NCBI RefSeq assembly: GCF_032854445.1
Contig: NC_088301.1
Coordinates: 45,565,116 to 45,629,115 of the forward strand
Direction: 5' to 3'
Length of the DNA stretch: 64,000 nucleotides
Source: Liolophura sinensis
Lineage: Eukaryota > Mollusca > Polyplacophora > Chitonida > Chitonidae
Part shown: positions 26,166-38,100 of the stretch, in pieces
How the letters are laid out: each line of letters opens with the position of its first letter
How positions within the stretch are numbered: position 1 is the first letter of the stretch
Program-made: the position numbers and the translations under genes
The notes under the pieces: generated by a model
Seen by the model: the letters and a program-made list of their open reading frames with translations, nothing else
What the model was told of the DNA's origin: nothing
Databases searched by the model: none

Positions 26166-26880
26166 ATTATCACCTGGTTGGTTGGAGGGTGTCCAAACAA
26201 TATGGCAGATCTCAGGTGGAGTCACTCTCATTGTTCCTAGGCACTATGCTGCAAATGACTACATACATATGTATTGATCATGTGTTCAATGATACTGATC
26301 GATGATATTTCTGAGTAGCATTCGCTCTTCTATCTACACGCTCACTTCAAACAGGTTTCACAGACTCTCACGTATGATAAAACCTGAAGATGTGAATATT
26401 TTGTATAGTGAAATAAGAACTTTGTTACTCCAAAAATATCATGTATCCACTTTCTTGAATTTGTAAATAACGACCAGTTTCATTTCATTAAGCCAATACT
26501 TGAGTAAAGATTAAAACTTTCTCCCAAGGAATTGCTTTCTGAAATGTAAACGTCAGAAATCTACAAACACATCGCAACTAACATACAACCTTTTGATGAT
26601 CACTTTATCACTAGGTCTTCGTTATTAGGAATACAAATTACACACAGCAAATGATCATGATTTATGAATAATGAGCCGCTTCTTTTCACCAATCACATTC
26701 CACAAAAGTTTTTAAAACTCTAAACGTTATGATGATTGGTCAACTGAAGAATCTATCAATCATAAATCAGAGCCTCAACTTATTTATTTCTCAAAGACAA
26801 GCGACAAATTACATTAACCAAGAAAATATTTATGACTGAAAACAGCTTCTATTTGAAAGTTCAAGAAAATGGCCACTCAC
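26165..26880. other. No feature recognised
   Basis: AT-rich sequence between the 43-bp minisatellite and a probable exon. If the gene starting at 27600 is real, this lies in its following intron or introns. Confidence 0.35.
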
Positions 26881-27022
26881 CAATTTTTTACTCCAGTAGT
26901 ACTTCTCTCCATCTGACCTAATATAGGAGTGTCTTCCTTTCACTGCAATTCTGTGAGGGACAAGGCTTATGCGGGTTAGACTGCTCTTGGGAGAGAGTTG
27001 AGGAAGGAGGGGGAGGGCGCAC
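26881..27022 (-). CDS. Probable internal exon of an unrecognised minus-strand gene
   Basis: On the minus strand a good acceptor (TTACTTTCAG) precedes this segment and a consensus donor (GTGAGT) follows it. One frame is open throughout: it begins LPLLPQLSPKSS, and its last part, RHSYIRSDGEKYYWSKKL, has an ordinary soluble-protein composition. I do not recognise the family. The exon lies about 465 bp downstream of a CpG-rich exon with its own GTGAGT donor (27487-27600). I could not connect the two through an in-frame start: the only ATG frame in the upstream exon stops just before its donor. A start at the ATG inside this exon, in another frame, is also possible. Exon status is moderately supported; coding frame is not settled. 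Confidence 0.4.
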
Positions 27023-27486
27023 CTGAAAGTAATACAAGTCAGTCAGCCGCCTGTCTACATATATTTACCCATGTGAATATCGATCTTTAGCCATACTAAG
27101 GGAAGAAAGTTGTCAAGTTATTTTTATCTTTTAGACTGAATATAAAATCATAACATTTAGGTTTATAAAGTTCTTGATCCTCCGAGAATGGAGAGCTATC
27201 CGTTATACGCCCATCCAGACTTACAGGCTGTACAGTGTGAAGGTTCAGGCCCGGGCAGGCTCGGAGTTAATTCGCCCAAACCTGCCCTGCGTACAAGGCT
27301 ACATCCTTCACTGCACCCTAGACCACGGACTCGCTGATGTTTGGTGTGTGTATTTTATAACAACACAACACATTCTCCTGTATATTACTGTGTATAATAT
27401 CTGTGTTCTAATACATCGATTACACACAAGCAGAATACACCAACTATTCCCTATGACTAGCTACAGCCGAACAGAAAAGCACTCAC

Positions 27487-27600
27487 CTCAGCGCGCCTGC
27501 AGTGACACGACGGCCATGTTGGAATGCTTGCTGCGCTCTGCTGCGAGCAGACTGAGCGACAGCTTGTCAGCCTTGACAGCCGTCGACTCGTAACGATAGG
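27487..27600 (-). promoter_or_regulatory. Probable CpG-rich first exon (5' UTR) of a minus-strand gene
   Basis: A GC- and CpG-rich island in AT-rich surroundings. On the minus strand it holds AACATGGCC, a strong initiation context, opening a nine-codon frame that ends in TGA one base before a consensus donor (TGAG|GTGAGT). This reads as an untranslated first exon with an upstream ORF. The 5' end is a guess. A plus-strand open frame of 139 codons (27174-27593) covers the same DNA but shows no domain. Confidence 0.4.
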
Positions 27601-28004
27601 TTACACGTAGTCATGTACGATCCACGCGTAACAACCAATCACCATCGATAGCAGTTTCAACAGAGAAGTACGTGCAGTCTGAGTTCCGGCGTGTCATTTC
27701 ATACTTTTCTTTCATAAACTTTTAATACACAGGTTAAAAATATATATATCTAAGATTAATTTCTATGAGGAATATATAAACGATTGGGGCATTGATAAGG
27801 TATATCAATCGTTCATGAAGGCCTATATATATATCTTTTATAGGCCCCCTATTATAGGCACAGTACGGGTAGATACTTGTTTTATATAAAGAAATCTGTA
27901 ATGTGTTATCGACTAAGACCATATCCTTGTATTTGGCTGCCCACCAGTGTTATTTCACGTGTAGACCTACGTGTGCAATTTGGAGCGGGCCCATAAAGAC
28001 CAAT

Positions 28005-28258
28005 AATTATGAGGTGTTTGCTTTTCAATCGCTGCAACACAATGTGGAGTGGGTTCAAACCTGGCATTGGACAGATTTGTTGATTCCTGCAATCTGTCTG
28101 GTTGTAGGGCAGTCCACCAATATGGTGTGTATCTGTGGGTAAGCCCGTCAGCAATTCGTCGCTCCGGCTTCCTCCAACTATAACACTGACTGCCATCGTA
28201 TAAGTTTAAATGATATATGAGTATGCAGATAAGTAACAATCAAATAGATAAATAATAT
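28005..28258 (+). repeat. SINE family 1, diverged full-length copy
   Basis: TCAATCGCTGCAACACAATG precedes a B-box-like GTGGGTTCAAACCTGGC. The 3' part, CCGGCTTCCTCCAACTATAA then CTGCCATCGTATAAGT and CAATCAAATAGATAAATAA, matches the 3' end of the copy at 29185. The central part is strongly diverged. Confidence 0.6.
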
Positions 28259-28542
28259 ATACACATATGTGTAACAAACCAACAGACCACGTTTTAAGTC
28301 AGTATCCAAATCGTATACCATACTATAGTTGTCGTTAATCGAAATATATATGTCAGTCGCGCTTTGATGTATATACTATTCGTATATACAGCGTGGCGAT
28401 GGGAGCGGAATGAGACAGTTACGAGGCAGAGCGCCAGAGATACTAGGCACCTTTTTCATATTTGATTACGAGAGAAATTTACTCATTGTAAATCTTAAAG
28501 ACACTTAGAGTGAAGACATACCACTTTTTGCAGTAATAAATT

Positions 28543-28670
28543 TTGACGTTGATTGGAATCGTCACCTAACACAGCATCTAACAGTGCACATACATGCCAT
28601 ATACAGGACCCCTCGGTATATATTGCTAAGCAAAGTATACAAGGGTAGCATACAATGTCAAACTTAACAC
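28543..28670 (-). repeat. Dispersed repeat family B, inverse copy
   Basis: ACGTTGATTGGAATCGTCAC is the reverse complement of GTGACGATTTCAATCAACGT at about 15855. ATACAGGACCCCTCGGTATA and TATTGCTAAGCAAAG follow in the expected inverse order. Confidence 0.6.
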
Positions 28671-29184
28671 TATCCTTGTCCTAAAGTCGGCGTGAGAAGA
28701 GATCCTTTTTGGCATTAGTATACGTATAAGATCCAGCTAAGATGTGCCATCTAGAGACTTTAGTTGTTTCATTTAAATCCAACGAAGGACATGCGTTGTT
28801 TAAAGCAAGCAGATCATTCATACATCGTTTAGTGAATCAGAAAGATCAAGCCTGATGAAAATGGATAATTGTGCATGTATATATATTCATTCAAAGAAGG
28901 GGCACAATTTGAACACTGTTGATATAGGCTTTCCCCAAATTTTACATAGATCTTATTATAGTAAGAAATTCAAGCAACTTGAACATCGAAACATCCCAAG
29001 GTAACCTTGCATGTAGTGGGACTGAAGAAGGCTTTGTTACCGTTGACGTTCTAATATAGAGGGGACCAGTTTTATTCTACAGCGAAGCAATTAGTGATGG
29101 AATACTATTAAGTAAGTCATTATGGGGAAATATGAGCACTTGATAGTGCAGGAACACATCATGCTTAAATACAATAATATGGCG

Positions 29185-29474
29185 GTGGGGACCTCTGTGA
29201 CCGAGATGGTGAGTGTGAGAGCGCGGCGCAACGACCATGCACAAGCCTACATATGTGATCAATGCGGTCGCAGCGAACTCAAGTCCAGCTTATGCTGCCT
29301 TCGTCTTCGGCCGCATGTGGGAAGGTCTAAAGCAACCTGCGGATGGTCGTGGTTTTCCCCCGGGCTCTGGGCGGTTTCCTCCTACCATAATGTTGCATGG
29401 CCGCCTTGATATATAAGTGAAACACTCTTGCGTATACGGCGTGAAACACTAATCAAATAAATCCATAAATAAAT
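29185..29474 (+). repeat. tRNA-derived SINE (family 1), full length
   Basis: The 5' head contains an A-box-like TGACCGAGATGGTGAG and a B-box-like GCGAACTCAAGTCCAGC, as in a tRNA-derived pol III promoter. Then come CGCATGTGGGAAGGTCTAAA, GCAACCTGCGGATGGTCGTG, TTTCCCCCGGGCTCTGGGCG, TTTCCTCCTACCATAATG, ATATAAGTGAAACACTCTTG and CGGCGTGAAACACTAATCAA, with an AATAAATCC-type tail. This is the reference copy for the family in this window. Confidence 0.88.
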
Positions 29475-29579
29475 ATGGCGGTGAAATGTTATGTCTACAA
29501 TTGGTCACTGTCGTAAAAGCCACCGAATGACATCTTAATGTATTGCTTCTTTTCTGTAACATGTCCCACTTTCTGTAGC

Positions 29580-29760
29580 AGCAAAAAGTTTCCAAGTTGC
29601 TATTTTTAAAGCCTTTACATGGACAGTTAGAGTAAAAAACCCTTATTCGTATATCACCGGTTATATATATGTGTGACTATTTGCCGAGTATCATACTGTC
29701 GTCGCTGCTTTGGTTTTACTCTCTAGGCTATATGCCTTAGTCTTTTATAATGCAGAGTAA
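29580..29760 (+). repeat. Dispersed repeat family A, copy
   Basis: CTTTACATGGACAGTTAGAG, then TATCACCGGTTATATATATG and GTCGTCGCTGCTTTGGTTTT followed by ACTCTC and GTCTTTTATAATGC. It shares its first block with 12290 and its last with 20445 and 60690. Confidence 0.5.
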
Positions 29761-30409
29761 CACATAGTAGTTTATCAACACTAAATTATGGATAATAAAG
29801 CAAATAATAAACATTTAAAAGTTATTTATCCCGGGATTGAAAATATCAGTCATTACTAAACGGTTAAAAATCGCTTACAAAATTCTTGCACAAATAGGCC
29901 ATTAATAAAGGTTAAAAAATCATCTGAAAAGCATTAATGCTATTTTAAATCCTTAAAATGGCTTTTTTTTATATTAAAGACTTTTCTATACTGTGGGATG
30001 CACGCTTCAGGAAAATAATCAAATAGGTCTATTTCGAAAAACCATTCCTTAATCATTCTAACCTCCATATCAGTGTAAGTTTCGATGTCTAGAAGGTCTT
30101 TGAAATTGTAAAGCTATGTGCACCTTATGTGTATTTATACACTAGACTGTCTGGAGTAATACTATACAAGCGTAAAATTGTCTGCGGGCAAATGCATGAT
30201 GGAAGGAAGTACGGACTCGCAACTGTTTATCTTCTATACTCCACCAAGCGTTGTTATTCTTTAATTTTCTTACGTGTTACGACGTGCAGGAGCTCTGAGG
30301 ATATTAAAACAACAATAAGATCACTTAAACCAGTCATAGTCTTGTCACTTGGCAAATTTTTCTCACCAAATATCGCCCGTGCTCTCTTTCTTTCAATTAA
30401 ACATCTACA

Positions 30410-30780
30410 TTACCGGTGAAATACGGCCTCTTGTCACTTTTACCTCAGTTAGGATATAGATATATCGTCGTGTTTTACTCTCCAAGCTGAAGTCTTTTTT
30501 AACACCTGAGTCATGCCTATTCGGCATGGTATGAACTGATGAATTTATTCCACTGCAAAAAGTTTTACACTTTTGATTTGTCCTATAGCTTTATGAGGAT
30601 TTTGTACGGCACATAAGGCTGAGGGAGTGAGACCAGAGCATCGCCAACAGCGTGATAGGCCAAGCGACAAATGGTTACACGTAACCGGTGAAATACGACC
30701 TCTTGTCAATTAACATCAGTCAGGGTTATATTCTAACTGTTCATGTAAATGCATAAATAGTAGCAACTTACACACCCCAA
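30410..30780 (-). repeat. Dispersed repeat family A, mixed-orientation copies
   Basis: GTCGTGTTTTACTCTCCAAG at about 30467 matches the family on the plus strand. At 30668-30770, ACACGTAACCGGTGAAATAC and AACTGTTCATGTAAAT are the inverse of the 12290-12380 blocks. At least one inverted fragment is therefore present. Confidence 0.4.
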
Positions 30781-30805
30781 GCACCATGGCTTAAGCAGAA
30801 TTATG

Positions 30806-30871
30806 TTAAAAAAAACCCACCCCCCCCAAAAAAAAAAAACAAAAAACAAAAAACAACAACAAACAAACCAT
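30806..30871. repeat. Low-complexity A/C tract
   Basis: Runs of A, a short C run, then AAC and CAA repeats. Simple sequence, possibly the decayed tail of a retroelement. Confidence 0.8.
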
Positions 30872-31266
30872 GCAATGATGTTAATTGCAATTTATTAGAC
30901 GTCACTGGTCTAGAATTACACAAATGACTGAGGTTGGACCGATATCATGCATGGCCTTAACATCGATAGGTCTACATGTACTTCTTTGTAGGCCTTCTGT
31001 ATCGCGATAGTGTGATTACCCCAAGTGTCTGCCAAGTGTAAAGCTGTGTTTGAAGGCACTTCACCATTAATTATAGTTCTTTCAATATCAGTATTACCTA
31101 ACGTAGGCTGAAGTAATGTTCTGATTAAAGGGCAATGGAAAATGAAAACTGTCACTCTTACTAGCTTTAGTCTGCGATATCAATCAAAGGGAGGTAAATA
31201 TTATCATCTTTCCACAGTTTCACATACTTACCCCCCTTCTCTTGCCAAATGTCTGTGAAAAATCGA

Positions 31267-31268
<2 letters not shown>

Positions 31269-31350
<82 letters not shown>
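31269..31350. repeat. (AT)n microsatellite, about 41 units
   Basis: Perfect AT dinucleotide run. The open frame across it is an alternating Ile-Tyr artefact. Confidence 0.98.
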
Positions 31351-31352
<2 letters not shown>

Positions 31353-31622
31353 TACTAAAGATCGATGTGAACGGTTCAGAGGTAAATTGGGACATCAGCC
31401 AGTAGTATTATTTAATAAACTATATCATGGTATAATTGCACACATGAATAAAAAACTTCTACTTAATTATTAATATACAAGGAGGAATATAGATTGAACG
31501 TTAACATTAAACTTAATACTACCCAAATAATTGCAAAAAAATCATGTTTTCCATTACTTTTTAAAAGAGTAGTGACTTCTGCTTGAAAAAGCTAGACAAC
31601 AGATGAAGTATATTGGCCTCTG

Positions 31623-32223
31623 TTAAACATGGATTGCATATACACAGTAATTAGCGTACAAAATGGAAAAGTTAATTTCTTTAAAGAAATCCTCTTTGAA
31701 ATAACCAAAGAGCTTCTGTTTCTTAGAAAGCATTATATTAAAGTTCAGGCACTGAGACAGCCACTGTTGTAATAAATCCCAAAACTGCCTTTCAGCTGAG
31801 CAAGTAACAATATTGTGCACAATACTATGTATCTGGTCACACCAGGTACAGGTAGGGTATTCCAAAACTGCTAATGAAAACAAAAGAACTGATACATGAA
31901 TAAACACAATGTAACAGTTTAAACTGCATAGACTGCACTTTGTTATATACACCAACCTCAGGCTGAGTCCACAATAAATCGTCAGTAACAAGAAAATTAT
32001 CAGGTATATCCTTGACATCAACTTTGGTGGAATATGTTTCCACCGGGAGCGTGTAGAGAAATTTTGTTTTCATTTTATAGCTATCTAAGGTAATATCATT
32101 TATTTTTGAAATGTCAAACAACACTTCTGGCCTGTCTGTATTTCCTGATAATTTATCAGTGAGAGGGCTTTTGGCCAAAGCTGTTTCCAAAGATTTCCAA
32201 AATTTATAATTTTTATAGTCCAA
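31623..32223 (-). pseudogene. Non-LTR retrotransposon remnant (C-terminal end of LINE ORF2-like protein)
   Basis: Two overlapping minus-strand frames together resemble the region after the reverse-transcriptase domain of LINE elements. The upstream frame (32223-31837) runs through FWKSLETALAKSPL and ends around MQFKLLHCVYS. The downstream frame (to 31623) carries the cysteine/histidine motif CTWCDQIHSIVHNIVTC, then FWDLLQQWLS, LFGYF and FSILYANYCVY. That order (zinc-knuckle-like motif, FW, short helix, LFGY, aromatic ILxAxxxxY) is typical of LINE tails. The frame change near 31850-31930 and the absence of any reverse-transcriptase core show that it is a dead fragment. I have not restored the frame. 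Confidence 0.6.
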
Positions 32224-32229
32224 ATTAAG

Positions 32230-33575
32230 TTGAAATTAATTTGCCGAAACATTTACCGGTATTTAATGTTCCTTTGTCCAGAACCATGCTCCACTGTCTT
32301 GCAGGGGCTATGTGATGCCATTGTTCTACTTATGTCATATATTTTAAGCTTTAAAGGCATTTTCATTTTGAAAATCATTTTCAAAGCATGGGAAATCATA
32401 TTTAAAGCTTTAATGAATTTTGTTTTAAGAGTGAAACATCATTTTTGAATCAATGAAAATCATTTCTAAACCGTGAAAATCATTCCTAAACCGTTGAAAA
32501 TCATTTTAAAAGTATAAACTCAGTTTAAAAGGTAAGGAATTTTTTTAGTTACGTTTTTTCTAAAAATGTTCTTTAACATATCCTAATCTGTTAGCAGTGT
32601 AAATTATAAAACTAAATCAAAAAGGTAGAATTTGTAGGCAAAAGGATTACATTTCATCGAGCGCATTGTCAATCCAACGAAAATGCTTGCGAAGGGAGAT
32701 AATCATTAGTGGAATGAACATGTGTTACGTCCCTTTGACCGTTGATATTACCAAACGACGCCTCTCACCAAAAGGAGCCACTTGATGCACTTCCATATAT
32801 ATGAAAGAAAAAACAAAAGAAAAAAAAAAAAAGAAGAAGAAGCAAAAACCTTATTTCAATTTTCGAGTGCTGCTCAATAAGATATTTGCTTGAGCACGAT
32901 TCGAGCCCTGCTATAACGTTTTAGGATTTAGCTGAAATTTAAATCTTGTAACAAATTTCTGGGAGTTATATGGCTTAACAGATACTAAAGTGCTTTATTC
33001 CAAGGTCATCAATGCTTAGCAAGAATGGACTTGGTCGCTGTTTGTCTTGACCACTAATGTTTTAACACATTTTAGAAATTATTTACCTTGGCATGTATAC
33101 CGTAAAAAGTTAATGTAATTAATTACTCAGGAGACTGCTCAAACAGTAGGCCTACAGAAACCAATTTTATCTCGATTCACATTAACAGCAACCCGCTGTT
33201 TGGTTCAATTGCTAAAAATTCTAAATCAGTCAGAATTATAACATTTGATATTGGCCTGAACCTATATCTTGTAATCTTTCTGTATGCCAGCATAAATCAG
33301 GATCCTGCTGATGGATTTTACACCAGAGACTTTGTCCCTTAGCATTGTTTTAATGTGATTGTTTACTAAATCTGAAGACAACACAGTATTTTGAATTATT
33401 CTGAACAAGTCAGGACATCTAATAAATTGCATCACTGCAGTTTCTGTTATCTAACTATTCTTAAACCATGCATGGTTCTAGGGGTCGTATATGTTACTGC
33501 TACTGCTACTGAAGCATTTACAGGATACTTTTACTGTGGTAAATTGACTACTGGCCGGCTTTCCTCGGAACATTT
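32230..33575. other. AT-rich intergenic, no gene seen
   Basis: Short imperfect repetition of GAAAATCATTT-like pieces at 32350-32520 and an A-rich run at 32810-32845. Nothing coding is recognised. Confidence 0.4.
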
Positions 33576-33630
33576 GCCAGCTATCGCACGTAGCTGCTCT
33601 GGTTTCCTGTAGTCTTTATTATTAGTCTAT
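33576..33630 (+). repeat. Dispersed repeat family A, short copy
   Basis: GTAGCTGCTCTGGTTTCCTG followed by TAGTCTTTATT matches the TCGCTGCTCTGGTTTTACTG core at about 20450. Confidence 0.35.
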
Positions 33631-33869
33631 GATTATTCAATAATTTGTTAATGAATATGTTAACATAACGAAGGGAAATAACTCAGTAGAAATATATTTC
33701 ATTACCTCCCTTAGACCACTGCTCGATTTGCAAATTACATGTAGTTTACATACCCAAACTTTTTTTTTTGAAAGTGATGTTAATGTACAATATTAGAGTT
33801 TAATTTCAACAGGAAACCCATGGCTATCTGCAGGATAACAAACCACTTTACTTAAAAGCCGCAGTCAAA

Positions 33870-33960
33870 GCACAGAAACAGCTGGGTTTGAACCCACAAG
33901 CTCATAAGTCAAGTCGCATCCTGTCAGCGTGTCAGTCATCTAAGAGCGTGTCCCCATCAG
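33870..33960 (-). repeat. tRNA-like or SINE-head fragment
   Basis: The minus strand contains GTGGGTTCAAACCCAGC, a good B-box/T-loop match. I could not fold a complete tRNA cloverleaf, so I call this a tRNA-derived fragment. Confidence 0.3.
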
Positions 33961-34130
33961 CTTCCAAGGTGTTCTAGGTTCTTGTGGGATGATAAGTGTA
34001 AGCCCATATGATAGGCTACAGTGTCATTCAACGTTTGAATAATAACTCGATGCAAAGGTTAGATAGTCTTGAAGATCTCACCATTTGACAAATATAAGTT
34101 TTGTGGGAAACGCTAAGTGAGTTAATTAGT

Positions 34131-34463
34131 GAGTGAGTGACTGTTTAGGGTTGAACGTCGTACTTAACAATTTTTCAGTCATATGACGACGAGGGAATCT
34201 TTAGGGTGCCTGTAATGTGCCTCCTTGTTGCAGGGCGGATTTCCACCGCTCTTTTATCTGGTGCTTCTTCACTGAGACCCCTTACCGAAGGCAAGTAAGC
34301 TGGCCCGCCCGAGCCTTTACACTGATACAGGTCAACCAGCTGAACGCCAAACGCAGTTACAACTTCCTCTTCCTAAAGCATTAGGTGTGACTCGACCCAG
34401 GATTGTCCCTGGATCTACCACTTCCGAAGAGGAAGCTCTACCAACTGTACTATCGGGGCCGGT
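34131..34463 (-). repeat. tRNA-derived SINE (family 2), near full length
   Basis: Read on the minus strand, the head begins CCGGCCCCGATAGTACAGTT then GGTAGAGC (A-box region), followed by GGACAATCCTGGGTCGAGTC (B box). The body ends at the 3' end with CGTCATATGACTGAAAAATT and GTTAAGTACGACGTTCAAC. This is a different family from the one at 29185; related pieces lie at 20736 and 46965. Confidence 0.8.
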
Positions 34464-35102
34464 CAGTTAATTAGTAATTCGATCCTATACATATGACTCT
34501 TCCTGCACACAGAATAGAGAGACGTATACATTTCAAACTTTTTATATATACACAAATGTACACGGGGTTACATAGCATCATAAATGTGGAAGAGCACAGA
34601 AAATCAGGGAACAAACTTTTAGCAAGCATGGAAAGGAATATGACAGACTTCAAGCGTGGCATTCCTTGTGTATAGCGAAACTGTGCCGTGCCAGGTCGTA
34701 TTCACGGGCAACATATCACTTAGTCATTCTTGATTTGTGTTGATTTGGCACAGAATCAGTGCCCTAGAAGCAACAACCAGAACACACACACAAAAAAAAA
34801 AAAAATGACGCTAACCAAGGTGTCGGTGATTATAAATCTGTAAAGCGTTTTCTCAAGACAAGGACAACCCAACTACCATGGTTTTAAAATATAAAATCTT
34901 ATACCGTACACTATTAAATATTTGCTGCACACTGCACACGCTACATAAAGAATCTGCTGTTGGCTTATAATGCAATTTTGATCAACGTGCGTCATATAGT
35001 TAAGCTTGAAAACTCCTATTTATAAAATAACGGAACGGTAAGGAAGTCTCCGTCGTAGTGGTCCACGCCTTTCATAAGACAGCAGTGGGTTGGTGCTTAG
35101 CT

Positions 35103-35146
35103 TCATGACGTAGAGCCCACGGGCGACTTCAAGGGAAGTTCAGCAA
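35103..35146 (-). CDS. Exon 33: C-terminal tail and stop
   Basis: A CCCTTCTAG acceptor, in the required phase, leads to [14 protein letters not shown] and TGA. With exon 32 the cytoplasmic part is only about 24 residues. There is no juxtamembrane protein-4.1-binding motif and no hydrophobic PDZ-binding end. It could instead be one of several alternative 3' exons. I see no clear AATAAA within a few hundred bases. Confidence 0.55.
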
Positions 35147-38100
35147 CTAGAAGGGAAACATGCATTTTTTGTTAGTAAATCATAGTCAGAATTGAACTTT
35201 ACGGCCGTATTACACCGATGTTAAATTATTATTAACAGTTTTATTGCAGTGATGAAGATAACGTTATTTAAAGTATAGATAGGTATTTTAATAGGATTTT
35301 TGGCTTTCTAATAACAATCTTAGAAAGATTCCACTAATAGGACGAAACTGATTGCCTACTATGGTTAAATGTTTCTCTTCGGAGTTCATACTTTGCTCCA
35401 TCCAATGCGCAAGATGTATAATATCCCCAGTTTTAAAATTATATGAACAATTACAATAAGTTTTGTTGTAAAATATAACACAGTTTTCTAGAGTAAAATA
35501 GGGTAAGCACCAGCTGTACCATTTTAGGAACAATAGTGCAAATTTAAACATTGTAAGACGTCCATATGTCATCCATGCTGTGTATGTAATGCTACACTAT
35601 TTGTTCTGCAAATGAATCTTGCTAGTCCCAATCCACAATGGACACTTATGCGGGCAGTTTCATCGACATAATACAGATAAATGTAACTTGAGCCTACATA
35701 TTATACCTTCATCTTGACGCCCTTTCTTCCTCCGCCTCGTTATGCAGATTATACCGACCACAGCTCCAATGAACACAACGCCTAGAGTGATGGCAATAGC
35801 CAATCCATATAAAATGGAAGAGTCATCTGGAAAATAAAAGTACAGCTGAAAAACCCGATAACAGCACATATTTTGATTGAGCATACAGAAGACAACTCCA
35901 TTACGCTGGTTTCCAGTAATAAGAAGGAGTAATGTTTTTTTTTAATTTTTTTTAGCGGAGACGAGAATTGTCTGTAAGTGAACTGCGATAGTATAATCAA
36001 GCGTTTCTCTTGTCACCTAATTCCACTGAGGCAATGGAAGGGCGAGGAATGCCCATTACTACTGTTTATCATGAACAGTTAAAATAAAGTTCTAACTGCC
36101 GTGTTCAGTCAACAGGCTGAACTTTCTGCAACAGTCGGCCTCATGTTAATAGTGAAACCCTGCTGTTTGTGTTTTTGTTCGTCGTGTATCAGCTACACTC
36201 CAGCCGACCACCGACAATTATACAGAATAATTTAACGCTCAATCCAGATAACAAGGTAGCTTCATTTTTTCCTACTCTAGATAATGACTGTAATGCACTG
36301 ATTAAGTCATTATATGTTAGTATTTTGTTTACCTCCTGGTTGAGGTGACAGTGGTAACGTGATCACAATCTTCCCTTGTGTTGTTCGCTCGCCCACGCCA
36401 TCCGTAACGACGCACACGTAATACCCAGTGTAGGACATGACGTCTTCGTCAGCCACGTGCTGCGTGTTCAACGTCAGCGTACTGGTGTTACGCGTGGACG
36501 TCACCTTGAAGACTTTGCGTGGATCGCTGTTCGTGGTTTTCAACTTGCCGATATGCTGGTCTGTTTTCAACCAGGTGAAGGTGGCATCTAATTTTTTGTC
36601 CAGAGTAACGGAAACCTGGATTGACACAGTCTCGCCTCTTGTCGCTGACACCTCCCGAGTGTGAGCCACAATCTGTAATGGTTCTGTGGGAAAATCCGGA
36701 TCAGATTCATGCCCATTGGTAGTTATCTTTGAAAAACAATATTCCTTTACCTTTATAAAAAGCCATATCCAGAAATTGTTTAGCAATCCACCGCAAATAA
36801 ATATTCATATCCGTTATGCCAGCTTATAATGTAGAAATTAAGGCTTATGTTAAAATAATGTGGTGAATAAGTGAAATGAAATTTTAAGCACAGTACTACA
36901 TAGATCAAATAAGAGAATTGGTGGTAAACCAGAAAACAGACAAAACTGAGTTCCGGTGGATGCATCTAGAAATGGATTGCCGCGTTTCACATTTTCAGAT
37001 AATTTTGATTTCACATTAGGTGTTGGAATTTTAAGTGCAGAAAGAAATTTCACTCAAGCCGTTGGTTACATTCCGAGACTTAACGATGGAGGCCCAGTAG
37101 GCAATAAGGCTTTTTGACTTACCCACTATATCCAGCACAGCTTCGGCAAAACTATAGCCCCTGTGGTTTGACACATTGCACTGAATAGTTTGAAAGTCCT
37201 TTTCTTTCGTTACATTTTTAATTGTCAGTATGGTGTTGTTCTCTCTAAAGGTATGCCTTTTATCACCTGGGAAAAGACATATTTAATCTGAAGAATAGAT
37301 ACTAAACAGCACATTTTAAGCCTTTGGGATAAAGGTACCAACAAACACTTAACTCATCATGATGTTAAAAGGGAAATCATTTTCTTTTTTTAGAAATTGA
37401 AATTGAGTATCTTTCAGGTCTGTAACAAAATTCGTGAACCTTTCTTCCTATCTTAAAGACTATCAGTTTATTATTAGCACTGCTTAATGAAGATTACACT
37501 AAGTGCAAGAACTAAATGCTATACAACATAAAGGCGTTTGGTATTAAAATATAACTGGCTTACATACCTAACAAACGCCTCCCGTTTTTGAACCAGCGCG
37601 GCTTTCGTGGCAACGGTTCGCCAGCCGCTGATCTAGAAACACAGGTGAAGTTTGCCTGGTCACCACGATACACCGTTGTGGACTTTAACCCTTTCGTCCA
37701 AATTGGAGGAGCTATGTATATGACATTAAGTTTGTTTAAATTACATTTTCCGTGAAATACACATGTTTAAATTGTGACATGTAAATTAAAATATGCACAT
37801 AATCATTCATGGGCTGTATAGTGTTCATATTCATCTTAGCTTTCTGTTATTCAGGTATAGTTTCTGTGGACGCCGTAGTCTGAAGCTTCATATAAAAGAC
37901 ATCTTTAATCACTTCTGGACGGTTTTATCCAATTTATTCAAATTTATGTTAAAAAGCATAGATCAAAGAATATATAGTGATTTGGCTAACTGCAATTTCC
38001 AGATCCGAAATTCATATACCACCTGCCAATCCAAAAGGTTATTTCAAATTAATAACGCGCAAGACACAATTAAGATGAAACCTTGACTGGTACACACTTA

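Noticed and set aside
27174..27593. 139-codon plus-strand open frame
   Set aside because: No recognisable motif, and it overlaps the CpG-rich segment that fits a minus-strand first exon better.
30916..31155. Minus-strand frame with an ankyrin-like NTALHLADTWGN
   Set aside because: Only this short resemblance; no second repeat, no splice sites and no neighbouring exons.
31249..31473. 74-codon frame rich in Ile-Tyr
   Set aside because: Produced by the (AT)n microsatellite.
33886..33903. tRNA gene suggested by GGGTTTGAACCC
   Set aside because: No complete cloverleaf or A box at the right distance; kept only as a tRNA-like fragment.
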